A DNA stretch of 64,000 nt from VXNE01 sp965203615 (GTDB lineage: Bacteria > Pseudomonadota > Gammaproteobacteria > Pseudomonadales > Azotimanducaceae), in the NCBI GenBank assembly GCA_965203615.1, contig OZ241900.1, forward strand, positions 3,472,001 to 3,536,000. Reading direction: 5' to 3'. Made by a program: the position numbers and the translations under genes. Each line of letters begins with the position of its first letter. The first letter of the stretch is position 1. The notes beneath the pieces were generated by a model. The model was given only the letters and a program-made list of their open reading frames with translations. It ran no database searches and was not told where the DNA came from. Below are positions 56,432-64,000 of the stretch, piece after piece.

Positions 56432-57724
56432 TCAGTCCGGCCGTTCGGTTGGCCTCTTCGCGGCGAGGAAACACACCGCGCCCACCGCCGCGCCGGCGGC
56501 CAGTATGGTGAAGCCGATCCGGTAGCTGCCGAAAGCGTCCGCCGTGAAGGCGGCGACGAGCGGCCCGGTCGACATCCCGATCATGGCGATGGACATGGAA
56601 ACTCCCAGGATGGTTCCGAATGCCTTCGGGCCGAAGTAGTCGGCGCGAAGCGCCACCGCCAACGGGCCCCTGATGCCCATGGCGGTGCCGTAAAGAAGCA
56701 CGAACGCGATCACCATGAGGACGTTCTCCGCATAGGCGATGAGGAGTAGTCCGACGGTGTGCGCCACCAGGCAACCGGCACAGATCAAGCGCTTGTTCAG
56801 GCGGTCGCCGAAATATCCGCCGACCAACTGGCCGCCTATGTGGCAGGCCGTCATGAACGCGACGACGCCTCCGGCCAGGGTCAGCGAGTAGCCGAGGCCT
56901 TCGGTCAGGTGGGGTACGAGGTGCACCATCACGGCGGAGACGATCAGCAGCGAACACGCGTGGCCGATGGAAATCAACCAGAAGGCGCGCGTGCGCATCG
57001 CCTGGCGGATGGAAAAACCCTGGCGGGATGTGTCTCTCAGGGAGTGATGAGTGCTTTCGGCGATGCCGTCGACGAATTCGTGGGGCGCTGGCCGGTGACG
57101 CATGAGTTGCGCCAGGGGGTGGCCGAGCAGCAGCACGAGGACGCCTGCGACCAGCGCGGTTTCGCGCCAGCCAAACGCCTGCAACGCGAACACGACAATG
57201 GGTACTCCTATGCCGCCGAGTGGATGGCCCAGTTGTCCGACGGCGATGGCTTTTGCGCGGTGCCTGTTGAACCAGTTGACGATGGATACCATGACGGTGG
57301 GGAATCCGGCGAGGTTCGATCCCAGCGCGATCAGGGCGAAGGTGAGATAGAAGGCCAGGATCGTCTCGACCCGGCTGAAGAGCATGAAACCGGCGGCGAA
57401 GATCACGAGGCCAACGCGCATGATCGCGCGCGGACCGAATCGGTCGACCAGCCAGCCCTGCACCGGCGCGAGCAGACCGAACTGGATCTGCGTCATGACA
57501 AAGGCGCCCGATACGATTGCCTTGCTCCAGTCGAACTCGTCCTGCAGAACGACGAACCAGACGCCGTAGGACTGCATCCACAGCAGTGCTCCGAGCATCT
57601 GGACGCCGCTGGCGGCGCCTGCGATCCACCAGCCGTAGAACACCCTGCCGGTCGGCCGAACGGTCGCGTCGAATTCCCGCCAGGCCGCGCGGACTGCGCG
57701 CACGGGGGAGGTTCGGTCTCTCAC
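56432..57724 (-). CDS. Major facilitator superfamily transporter (monocarboxylate-type)
   Basis: A 430-residue, 12-span MFS protein. It starts after a short cytoplasmic segment with FYGWWIAGAASGVQMLG, has VQGWLVDRFGPRAIM (the inter-helix 2-3 motif), FNRHRAKAIAVGQLGHPLGG and the repeat GGYFGDRLNKRLI in the second half. The pattern fits monocarboxylate/oxalate-formate antiporter-like members. The start is GTG at 57724, overlapping the xthA stop (GTGA). Substrate unknown. Confidence 0.82.
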   Translation of the reverse strand: MRDRTSPVRAVRAAWREFDATVRPTGRVFYGWWIAGAASGVQMLGALLWMQSYGVWFVVLQDEFDWSKAIVSGAFVMTQIQFGLLAPVQGWLVDRFGPRAIMRVGLVIFAAGFMLFSRVETILAFYLTFALIALGSNLAGFPTVMVSIVNWFNRHRAKAIAVGQLGHPLGGIGVPIVVFALQAFGWRETALVAGVLVLLLGHPLAQLMRHRPAPHEFVDGIAESTHHSLRDTSRQGFSIRQAMRTRAFWLISIGHACSLLIVSAVMVHLVPHLTEGLGYSLTLAGGVVAFMTACHIGGQLVGGYFGDRLNKRLICAGCLVAHTVGLLLIAYAENVLMVIAFVLLYGTAMGIRGPLAVALRADYFGPKAFGTILGVSMSIAMIGMSTGPLVAAFTADAFGSYRIGFTILAAGAAVGAVCFLAAKRPTERPD

Positions 57725-58494
57725 CAGGACACGTCCACGCCTACGGGACAGTGATCGGAGCCCGTGACTTCGGGCCAGATGAACGCATCCGTCACGCGCC
57801 TGGCGGCTGACGTCGACGCCAGCACGTAGTCGATTCGCCAGCCGACGTTGTTTTCCCGGGCGCCGCCCCATTGCCGCCACCACGTGTAGTGGTCCGGTTC
57901 GTCCGGATGCCGGGCGCGGAACGTATCGACCCAGCCGGCTTCGATCCAGCGCGAGAGTTCCGCCCGTTCTTCGGGCAGGAAGCCACTTGTCCTGGCATTC
58001 GACTTGGGTCGCGCGAGGTCGATTTCCGCATGGGCGGTGTTGTAGTCGCCGGCTACGAATACCGGGCCCCGGTGGCGCAGCGCCTGGAGGCGATCAAGCA
58101 CCGCGGCATAGAAATCGAGCTTGTAGGGCACCCGGCTGTTGTCCCGGTTGCGGCCGCTGCCCTTGGGAAAGTACACCGACGCCACCGCCATGCGGCCAAA
58201 GTGGGCGATCATCATGCGGCCCTCGGTATCGAAACGTGCGTCGCCGAGACTCGTTTCGACCCGCCTCGGTGGTTGGCGCGAGTATATCCCGACCCCGCTG
58301 TAGCCGGGTCTCTCCGCGGGGGAGAAGCTGGTGTGCCAGCCACTGGGTGAGAGCACGCGCGGTTCCAGTTGGTGGGCAAAGGCGCGGACTTCCTGAAGGC
58401 ACACGATATCCGCCTGCGATGCCTCGAGAAAGTCGAGGAACCCCTTTCGGACGCAAGCGCGCAGTCCATTGACGTTCCAACTCAAGATGCGCAT
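57721..58494 (-). CDS. xthA: Exodeoxyribonuclease III (AP endonuclease)
   Basis: Cleaves at abasic sites and removes 3' blocks in base excision repair. From ATG 58494 (MRILSWNVNGLRACV) it has 257 residues with the full EEP set: N7, E34 in CLQEVR, YSGVGIYSR, D/N pair in GDYNTAHAEIDL, WWRQWGGARENNVGWRIDYVL and the final SDHCPV. An upstream in-frame ATG (58539) is less likely. Translationally coupled to the MFS gene downstream. Confidence 0.93.
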   Translation of the reverse strand: MRILSWNVNGLRACVRKGFLDFLEASQADIVCLQEVRAFAHQLEPRVLSPSGWHTSFSPAERPGYSGVGIYSRQPPRRVETSLGDARFDTEGRMMIAHFGRMAVASVYFPKGSGRNRDNSRVPYKLDFYAAVLDRLQALRHRGPVFVAGDYNTAHAEIDLARPKSNARTSGFLPEERAELSRWIEAGWVDTFRARHPDEPDHYTWWRQWGGARENNVGWRIDYVLASTSAARRVTDAFIWPEVTGSDHCPVGVDVSW

Positions 58495-58650
58495 CGGTTC
58501 GACCTCTCCAGTGGGGCGGCGATAGAATTCGTCCGCCATGTCAGTCTACCTACCCCGTGTCGCCACGGCATGTCGGGCGGCGCTCGAGCATCCCGCCGCT
58601 ATTCCGTATTGGTGGTATGGCGGAATTCGACCTGCGGGTTGGGACTGTCC

Positions 58651-59232
58651 GTGAGCGACGCCGACCAGGAGAAGTGGGACGAGCGCTACCGGCTCGGCGC
58701 ATACGAGGATCGAACCCATCCGAGCGCGTGGCTCGAACGCTGGGTTCCGGACGTGACGGTTGGGCGGGCGCTGGATGTCCCTTGCGGCGCCGGACGGAAT
58801 GCGCTCTATCTTGCTTCGCGGGGTTTCTCGGTGACGGGCATCGACATATCTGCCGTCGCGCTCGCTCGCGCTGAAGCCTCCGCGCGAGCGAGCGGATTAT
58901 CCGTGGACTGGATTCGGCGCGATCTCGATACAGGTCATGGCGTGACAGGCCCGTTTCAACTGATCGTGATGATCCACTACGTCGATCTCGACCTGGTCGC
59001 GGCTTGCGCCGACCTCTTGGCGCCGGGCGGACACCTGATCGTGGAACTGCACCTGGAGACCGACCAGCCGGTCGCAGGTCCGCAGGACCCCGCTTTTCGG
59101 GTGGCGCCGGGCGCTTTGCGGGCCGCGGCGGCGCATCTCGACATCCTCGGCTATTGCGAAGAAATCGTGGAAGACCCGGACGGCAGGACTGTCGCCCTCG
59201 CGCGTCTCTCGGCCCGTCAGCCGCGCCGGTAG
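58651..59232 (+). CDS. SAM-dependent methyltransferase, class I
   Basis: From GTG 58651 the 193-residue protein reads VSDADQEKWDERYRLGAYED, the start pattern of TehB-like/thiopurine-type methyltransferases. It then has the SAM motif ALDVPCGAGRNALYLASRGF, TGIDISAVALARA and LAPGGHLIVELH. TTG at 58639 is an alternative start. The frame is open far upstream, but that part overlaps xthA on the other strand. The substrate is unknown. It overlaps the convergent PEBP gene by 16 bases. Confidence 0.8.
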   Translation: MSDADQEKWDERYRLGAYEDRTHPSAWLERWVPDVTVGRALDVPCGAGRNALYLASRGFSVTGIDISAVALARAEASARASGLSVDWIRRDLDTGHGVTGPFQLIVMIHYVDLDLVAACADLLAPGGHLIVELHLETDQPVAGPQDPAFRVAPGALRAAAAHLDILGYCEEIVEDPDGRTVALARLSARQPRR

Positions 59233-59675
59233 GTACCCACCAGTCGATTCATGCCTATCGTGTGGGGTTCGATCTTCGTGAGCAGGGTCCACATGTCGAG
59301 ACCGCCTTCGAGGTCGAGTTCGCTGTCAAGCGCAAGCACCCAGAAGTAGTAGTTGTGGAGCCCGTGTCCTTCCGGCGGCATGGGCCCGCCGTAACCGGGT
59401 CTGCCGAAATCGCTCGTGCCCTGGGTGAAAGCATCGGATGCTTCCGCCAGTTCGGTAACGGATGCGGGAATGTTGTACAGCACCCAGTGCACGTAGCCGT
59501 AGCGTCCCGAGGGCGTTATCAGGGGCGCGTCCGGGTCATGGCAGATAACGGCGAAGGACTTCGTGCCATCCGGCGCTCCCGACCACGCCAGAGCCGGGGA
59601 GACATCCTCGCCCTCTCCGGTGTGCCGCGCCGGTATCGCGCCTCCTCCGTCGAAGGCGGAGCTGGTCAATTGCAT
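59217..59675 (-). CDS. YbhB/YbcL family protein (PEBP fold)
   Basis: Bacterial Raf-kinase-inhibitor-like protein. From ATG 59675 (MQLTSSAFDGGGAIPARHT) it has 152 residues with the family motifs SPALAWSGAPDGTKSFAVIC, the ligand-site DPDAP, HWVLYNIPA, GRPGYGGPMPPEGHGLHNY and FWVLALD. Function in bacteria is poorly known; binding of small anionic ligands is a family property. A longer reading from 59762 is possible but is not needed for the fold. Confidence 0.88.
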   Translation of the reverse strand: MQLTSSAFDGGGAIPARHTGEGEDVSPALAWSGAPDGTKSFAVICHDPDAPLITPSGRYGYVHWVLYNIPASVTELAEASDAFTQGTSDFGRPGYGGPMPPEGHGLHNYYFWVLALDSELDLEGGLDMWTLLTKIEPHTIGMNRLVGTYRRG

Positions 59676-59843
59676 GTCTGACAATGCGAATCCCACGAGT
59701 CTTGTCTCCTTGTCGGTTGAACCGGCGACTATATCCAACAGGTCGGAAGGCGACAAACGCATCGCGGCCGCGTTGCCGGGAGCTCAACGTTCAAGCGCGC
59801 GGCCAACATTGAAGACACCGCGTATGTGTTTGATAATCAAAGA

Positions 59844-60866
59844 ATGGAAACAATAGCGACGGATCGAACATCGGGTATCGGCGAGCGCCCGCTGCATCCG
59901 TTTCCGGATGGATGGTACGTCCTTGAACTGGCTTCCAGCCTGCGCCGGGAACAACTCATCGAGAAGACCTGGATGGGCAGGGAGATCGTCATCTGGCGCG
60001 ACCATGCCGGTGCGGTCTGCGTCGCGGATGCGTTCTGTCCCCACCTGGGTTCGCATCTCGGGCCGTCGGTGGGAGGCATGGTGCGTGACGGCAAGCTGGT
60101 GTGTCCCTTCCACGGGTTCCAGTACGATGTGACCGGCAAGTGCGTCGCGGCCCGCGATGCGCCACCGCCCAGGTCGGCCCGGCTCAAACTGTACGAGGTC
60201 GCGGAGGTCAACGGCTTCATCTTCGCCTATTGGGACAACGCCGGTCGCGCACCGGAATGGCACGTTCCGGACGTCTGCCCGGACGGCTGGGAGGGCAGGG
60301 CGCTGAGACGGCTTCGACTCAGGGCCCATCCGCAGACAACGACCGAAAACTCGGTCGATCTCTGCCACCTCGCGCATGTGCACGGTTATCGTGAGCTGAA
60401 ACAACTTGAGCCGGCCAGGATCGAGGGACCCTTCCTGTCTTCGTCCTACGAGTTCCGGAAGGGGATACTCACGCCGGGGTTGCAGCGGCTTGAGATCTGG
60501 ACCGCGATCGACGTGGGAGTCTGGGGTTTGGGCATTTCGACGGTCGAGGTGCATGGATACGAGCCGAGCATGGAAGTGCGGCTGTGGATCATGGCGACGC
60601 CGGTCGATGGAGAGCACATCGAGTACTCGCTGGCCGTCGATCCGAAAGGCGGTCCCAACTGGCTCCGGCTGTTGCCCGCGTTCATCAGGCAAAAGGTCGT
60701 TCCGAAGGTGCTGCTGAACGACCTCGTGCTCGAAGTGGGCAGGGATGCGGAAATCTGGTCGCGCCAGTTGTACCAGCCGAAGCCCGTGCTCAGTCGTGCC
60801 GACGGCGACCTGTTTCGTTTTCGGCGCTATTGCGAGCAGTTCTACGAAGCGGCGCATGCGGCGTAG
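59844..60866 (+). CDS. Rieske 2Fe-2S oxygenase, KshA/Neverland-like
   Basis: A ring-hydroxylating-type terminal oxygenase. The Rieske domain has CPHLGSHLG (C65, H67) and CPFHGFQYD (C87, H90). The catalytic iron ligands are in ENSVDLCHLAHVHGY (N169, D172, H175, H180), with a later acidic ligand probably in LVLEVGRDAEIW. At 340 residues with a DxCPHLGxHL start it is closer to KshA, Neverland and choline/steroid-type monooxygenases than to the long aromatic dioxygenases. A GTG at 59826 is an alternative start. No ferredoxin or reductase gene is adjacent. Confidence 0.88.
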   Translation: METIATDRTSGIGERPLHPFPDGWYVLELASSLRREQLIEKTWMGREIVIWRDHAGAVCVADAFCPHLGSHLGPSVGGMVRDGKLVCPFHGFQYDVTGKCVAARDAPPPRSARLKLYEVAEVNGFIFAYWDNAGRAPEWHVPDVCPDGWEGRALRRLRLRAHPQTTTENSVDLCHLAHVHGYRELKQLEPARIEGPFLSSSYEFRKGILTPGLQRLEIWTAIDVGVWGLGISTVEVHGYEPSMEVRLWIMATPVDGEHIEYSLAVDPKGGPNWLRLLPAFIRQKVVPKVLLNDLVLEVGRDAEIWSRQLYQPKPVLSRADGDLFRFRRYCEQFYEAAHAA

Positions 60867-60917
60867 CGGTCTGGGATATCGCCGCGTCTATGGCGTCGCG
60901 GGACGTTAGGGAATTCG

Positions 60918-61325
60918 ATGGCCGGTGTCGTCTGTTGGAACTGCGGATGCACACTCGAGGAAATCCCGCGGCCAATCAGTCGTCACGCGAACTGCCCGGA
61001 GTGTTTCGAAGATCTGCACTGTTGCCGACTGTGTATTCACTTTACCCCGCGCCTGACAGGCCAATGCGACGATGATCGCGCCGACCCTCCCGTGCACAAG
61101 GAAAGCGCCAACTTCTGCGATTTCTTTCGGCCACTCTCGGGAGCGTACGAGGATGTGCGGGGTTCGCGGCGGGATGTGGCGCGTCAGCAACTGGACGCGC
61201 TGTTCGGCGGAGATGCGGAGAAGGAGGCGACCGATACGCCGACCACGGGCACGTCAACGGAAGACAACGCGCGGGTGGCCCTCGAGGCGCTGTTCAAGAA
61301 CGACGGGGATGACGCGGACTCCTGA
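60918..61325 (+). CDS. Cys-rich zinc-ribbon-like protein upstream of mtfA
   Basis: A 135-residue protein with an N-terminal metal-binding region: VCWNCGCTLE, ANCPECFEDLHCCRLCIH, QCDDDRAD and ANFCDFFRP, nine cysteines in 70 residues. The C-terminal half (RRDVARQQLDALFGGDAEKE) is helical and acidic with two similar LxALF segments (QLDALFGG, ALEALFKN). Such proteins are found in Gammaproteobacteria and have no known role. mtfA follows 44 bases on. Confidence 0.75.
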   Translation: MAGVVCWNCGCTLEEIPRPISRHANCPECFEDLHCCRLCIHFTPRLTGQCDDDRADPPVHKESANFCDFFRPLSGAYEDVRGSRRDVARQQLDALFGGDAEKEATDTPTTGTSTEDNARVALEALFKNDGDDADS

Positions 61326-61369
61326 ACGGCTGGGGAACCGCGAGGCCCTGGTCCGCTTCCCGGTGCGAC

Positions 61370-62191
61370 ATGGGCAATAGTCCTGTCACGCGTTGGCTTA
61401 CCGCGCGCCGCATTCGCCAGCATCGCATCGACGACGCGCTTTGGCGACGCATCGTCGCCGACTCTGACCTGTTCGACGGACTCCATCCCGCAGCCCTGGA
61501 ACGAGTGCGCGACCTCGCGGCCCGTTTCATCGCCGGGAAGAAGTTCTTCGGCGCGGGTGGCTTCTTCGTCGACCATACCGTGCGGGCCGCCATTGCCGCC
61601 CAGGCATGCAGGCTGGTGGTAAACCTGGGCTTCGATCACCTCGCCGCGTGCCGCACCGTCATCGTCTACGAGGGCGGGTTCGTTGCCGAGCGCGAAGTGC
61701 AGGACGAGGACGGCATCGTCCACACGGGTCACGAAGAGCTCGATGGCGAGGCTGCGCAGGGGGGCGCCGTCGTGCTGGCATGGGAAGAGGCGCGTCCCCG
61801 GCGCAACGAGCCCGAGTACTTCCCGACCAACGTCGTGATCCACGAATTCGCCCACAAGCTGGATGAACTCTCGGGTCATCACAATGGCCTGCCACCGTTG
61901 CCGAAGAGCATGTCGGACGGGCGATGGCCGGAAACGTTTTCGGCCGCATACGCGAGCCTTTGCGACATCGTGGAACGCGACCTGGAAACGCCCCTGGACG
62001 ACTATGCGGCGACCGATCCCGCCGAGTTCTTCGCCGTGGCCGTGGAGACCTTCTTTACGGGCCCGGACATCCTCGCAAGTGGCTTTCCCGAAGTGTACGG
62101 GTTGCTCAAAGAGCTGTTTCGCGAGGATCCGCTTGACGCCCGTGGCATTCCGACAGGAGCCTTCAGCCGGGGAAGTTTCCCCGACCGCTGA
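61370..62191 (+). CDS. mtfA: MtfA family zinc metallopeptidase
   Basis: MtfA is a zinc-dependent peptidase that in E. coli binds the repressor Mlc and modulates glucose PTS. The 273-residue protein has the gluzincin HEXXH motif in NVVIHEFAHKLDELSG (H158, E159, H162) and the downstream DPAEFFAVAVETFF helix with the third ligand Glu, plus RTVIVYEGGFV. The last 11 residues (GAFSRGSFPDR) are coded by the first unit of the tandem repeat array, so the native end may have been changed. ATG 61370 follows the Cys-rich gene closely. Confidence 0.88.
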   Translation: MGNSPVTRWLTARRIRQHRIDDALWRRIVADSDLFDGLHPAALERVRDLAARFIAGKKFFGAGGFFVDHTVRAAIAAQACRLVVNLGFDHLAACRTVIVYEGGFVAEREVQDEDGIVHTGHEELDGEAAQGGAVVLAWEEARPRRNEPEYFPTNVVIHEFAHKLDELSGHHNGLPPLPKSMSDGRWPETFSAAYASLCDIVERDLETPLDDYAATDPAEFFAVAVETFFTGPDILASGFPEVYGLLKELFREDPLDARGIPTGAFSRGSFPDR

Positions 62192-62505
62192 CGCGTACCG
62201 AAGTGGGGCGTTTCCCGCCATCGGTGGATGCGTGCTTCCATGCAAGAGCCTTCAGCCGGGGAAGTTTCCTCGACCGCTGACGCGTACCGAAGTGGGGCGT
62301 TTCCCGCCATCGGCGGATGCGTGCTTCCATGCAAGAGCCTTCAGCCGGGGAAGTTTCCTCGACCGCTGACGCGTACCGAAGTGGGGCGTTTCCCGCCATC
62401 GGCGGATGCGTACTTGCATGAAAAGAGCCTTCAGCCGGGGAAGTTTCCTCGACCGCTGACGCGTACCGAAGTGGGGCGTTTCCCGCCATCGGCGGATGCG
62501 TACTA
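62157..62505. repeat. Four tandem repeats of 89-90 bp
   Basis: Units begin with GAGCCTTCAGCCGGGGAAG at 62157, 62246, 62335 and 62425 (periods 89, 89, 90) and are almost identical through TTTCCTCGACCGCTGACGCG and TACCGAAGTGGGGCGTTTCC. The fourth unit ends at the stop codon of the SPFH gene. Frames stay open through the array on both strands but encode only the repeat. The sequence GGAGCCTTCAGCCGGGGA also occurs inside the 35.7-kb MITE. Confidence 0.92.
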
Positions 62506-63168
62506 GGTGGTGATGCGTTCCGGTGCCGTGTCGTTGAGGTTCCGGGACGCGAGCAGGGTTTGCGGGGCCTCCCGGACACCGACTATATCGAGAGAGACGA
62601 GTTCGATGCCGACACCTTCGGACTCCAGGTGGCTGGTTATGGCATCGAACAGGTATCGCTGAATGATGTTCCGGTTCTCTGTTGAAACGGGGTCAATGAA
62701 GTCATGGCTGGTGACCCTGGCCAACTCCTCTCGCGCCAGCATGGCAACCAGTTCGCGCGGATCGGTTGACGCGAACAGGTAGTCCCGCAGGTTGTCGATC
62801 CTGTACTCGAGGGCCAGATCGACTTCGAACATGCTTGACCCCGCCGACGGGATCGTAAAGCTGAGCATGCCGCCTTCGTTGTTCGAGACGTGATGGCTGG
62901 GGACGCGATTGGTCGGATGAACGTAGGCCTGATCGATGACCGGGAACCGGTAACGCACGCCTGGACCGACTTCCGGTTTGATCACCTTGCCGAATCGCGT
63001 GACCATGGCCAGTTCCTCGTGCTGCACGGTGTACGTGCCGCTAGCCAGCACGACTGCGACGAGCAGCGCGATCAAGCCCTCAAAGAACCGGCCGCGATGC
63101 CGTCCGAACGCCGCGTACTTCGCCCATCCATGCAGCGACAGGGTTCGTTCTTCGTTGCGTTCGCTCAT
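62503..63168 (-). CDS. SPFH/Band 7 protein, HflK-like, shortened C-terminus
   Basis: HflK/HflC form a membrane complex that modulates FtsH. The 221-residue product has one N-terminal span (LIALLVAVVLASGTYTV), then the SPFH start HEELAMVTRFGKVIKPEVGP, PGVRYRFPVIDQ and LALEYRIDNLRDYLF. HflK proteins have about 380-420 residues and HflC about 300; here the protein stops just after LVSLDIVGVREAP, where the coiled-coil part should begin, at the edge of the tandem repeats. It may be inactive. A short frame (MEHIDNAWFKCQEDAKHPIG) ends in an ATGA overlap with its start. Confidence 0.7.
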   Translation of the reverse strand: MSERNEERTLSLHGWAKYAAFGRHRGRFFEGLIALLVAVVLASGTYTVQHEELAMVTRFGKVIKPEVGPGVRYRFPVIDQAYVHPTNRVPSHHVSNNEGGMLSFTIPSAGSSMFEVDLALEYRIDNLRDYLFASTDPRELVAMLAREELARVTSHDFIDPVSTENRNIIQRYLFDAITSHLESEGVGIELVSLDIVGVREAPQTLLASRNLNDTAPERITT

Positions 63169-63425
63169 CGGTCAAGCCCGATCGGGTGTTTCGCGTCCTC
63201 TTGGCATTTGAACCATGCGTTGTCGATATGTTCCATCAATCCGGATCCCGCCTGTCGCGGGGGGACGATTTTTCGTCGGCTATGCGTCCGTATCCCAGGC
63301 CATGGGCGTGTTCCGCCCTGCGGTCTGCGCGTGGTTTTGACCAGACCAGGGCGACTCGTTCCGGCCTCGGTTGCGGAAACGGGCCTGTTGGTCCCGCTAG
63401 CCCGCATCGCTCACCAAGAAATGGA
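63169..63425. other. Spacer before the IS1380-type element
   Basis: Apart from the 23-codon frame 63236-63165 that overlaps the start of the SPFH gene (possibly the tail of a lost upstream gene), no coding sequence is supported. The left end of the IS1380 element must lie here or at about 63430, but I could not identify its terminal repeat because the right end is outside the window. Confidence 0.4.
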
Positions 63426-63497
63426 AAGGGACCTCGAATTGTCGGATAATGTGAGTTAACACAAACACTTACATCAGACGGCAAGGGAGGTCCCTTG
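63426..63497 (+). promoter_or_regulatory. Inverted repeat that would pair with the transposase ribosome binding site and start
   Basis: AAGGGACCTC at 63426-63435 is complementary to GAGGTCCCTT at 63488-63497. The second arm holds most of the GGGAGG ribosome binding site and the first two bases of the TTG start codon. A transcript entering from outside would fold this hairpin, while one starting inside the 52-base loop would not. Confidence 0.6.
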
Positions 63498-64000
63498 AGC
63501 ACACAGTGTACGCCCGCGCAACTTGAATTTCACGGCTTCGGACGCCGCGAGGTTGTCGCCCGGTTCGACGGCGGGCGGCTCACCTCGGACGGTGGCGGCG
63601 TCCTGCTGCGCGAGGTGGAGCGGCGGCTGGGGCTGATGGACCGGATCGCGCGCTGCTTCGCGGACTATCGCGATCCGCGGAAGGTGGAGCACGCGGTGTC
63701 GGAGCTGGTGGCGCAGCGGGTGTACGGGCTGGCGCTGGGCTACGAGGACCTGAACGATCACGACGCGCTGCGCGGCGACAGCCTGCTGGCGCTGCTGGTC
63801 GGCAAGGCGGATCCGACCGGCGAGAAGCGGCCCCGGGAGCGGGACCGCGGCTGTCCGCTGGCGGGCTCGAGCACGCTGAACCGGCTGGAGCTGGGCGAGC
63901 CGAAGGACGCCGCCGAGGATCGCTACTGCCGGATCGCGGCGGACGCGGGCGCGCTGGACGACGTGCTGCTGGACATGTTCCTGGAAGCCCACGCCGAGGC
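63496..64000 (+). CDS. IS1380-family transposase, N-terminal part
   Basis: The gene runs off the window. From TTG 63496 it reads LSTQCTPAQLEFHGFGRREV, then RFDGGRLTSDGGGVLLREVE, FADYRDPRKVEHAVSELVAQ and LALGYEDLNDHDALRGD, the conserved start of IS1380 DDE transposases (first Asp in TSDGG). GGGAGG lies 6 bases before the TTG. 168 codons are present of an expected 430 or so. Confidence 0.88.

Noticed and set aside
62157..62505. A CRISPR array or a real repeat-protein gene
   Set aside because: Whole 89-base units are nearly identical with no variable spacers. Frames stay open in several phases on both strands, as expected for short tandem repeats, and have no start signal.

Overview
The window reads as chromosomal DNA of a high-GC Gammaproteobacterium. 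The main evidence is a housekeeping core: hemA-prfA-prmC-moeB divergent from lolB (an outer-membrane lipoprotein insertase of beta/gammaproteobacteria), and tRNA-Gln(UUG)-rplY-pth-ychF. lipB, xthA and mtfA fit the same picture. Genes are dense, with many 4-base ATGA/GTGA overlaps. The flanks carry insertion sequences (an IS630-type element at 51.5 kb and the start of an IS1380-type element at 63.5 kb).

Layout. 0-1.8 kb: lipB and an alpha/beta hydrolase. 1.8-5.6 kb: a minus-strand cbb3 oxidase operon (ccoNOQP) led by a small membrane protein. 5.7-9.1 kb: a Uma2-family protein and a PQQ/haem-c alcohol dehydrogenase lipoprotein. 9.1-11.8 kb: a decaying, partly AT-rich patch with a truncated glycosyltransferase, a HEPN-like gene with an in-frame stop and a frameshifted DUF3800 gene. 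11.9-16.4 kb: xylulokinase, a DUF433/DUF5615 toxin-antitoxin pair with a third coupled gene, and a phosphoesterase. 16.3-21.1 kb: a formate/nitrite-type transporter followed by a five-gene haem-copper operon. Its subunit I has Asn where the oxygen-reductase tyrosine should be, and its order (CuA subunit, subunit I, SCO/SenC, membrane orf1) matches the norSY-senC-orf1 NO-reductase cluster of ammonia oxidisers. 21.2-25.8 kb: moeB-prmC-prfA-hemA and divergent lolB.

25.8-43.8 kb is the most unusual part. Between lolB and tRNA-Gln, where Gammaproteobacteria normally keep ispE and prs, lie about 18 kb of other genes: a YcaQ-like winged-helix protein, then a six-gene minus-strand operon mixing ABC and RND exporter parts, then amtB and a STAS protein. 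The operon holds an ABC ATPase, an ABC-2 permease fused to a peptidase-M1-like domain without HEXXH, a lipoprotein membrane-fusion protein, an RND pump, a 1,597-residue RND pump fused to a membrane-interrupted ABC ATPase, and a final ABC-2 permease. Every junction is translationally coupled except one, where a 318-bp MITE-like element sits exactly between the fusion-protein gene and the RND gene.

43.8-64 kb: tRNA-Gln, rplY, pth, ychF, an epoxide hydrolase, an orphan antitoxin, an ArsI/CadI-like protein, a class III CoA-transferase, two paralogous acetoacetate-decarboxylase-like proteins split by the IS630 element, hicB with a hicA stub, a DUF4143 ATPase preceded by five 22-bp direct repeats, an MFS transporter, xthA, a methyltransferase, a PEBP protein, a Rieske oxygenase, a Cys-rich protein, mtfA, four 89-90-bp tandem repeats, a truncated HflK-like SPFH protein and the partial IS1380 transposase. 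Respiratory (cbb3, NorSY-like, PQQ dehydrogenase) and nitrogen (amtB, nitrite-type channel) functions suggest an aerobic to microaerobic heterotroph that meets nitrogen oxides; this lifestyle is inference.
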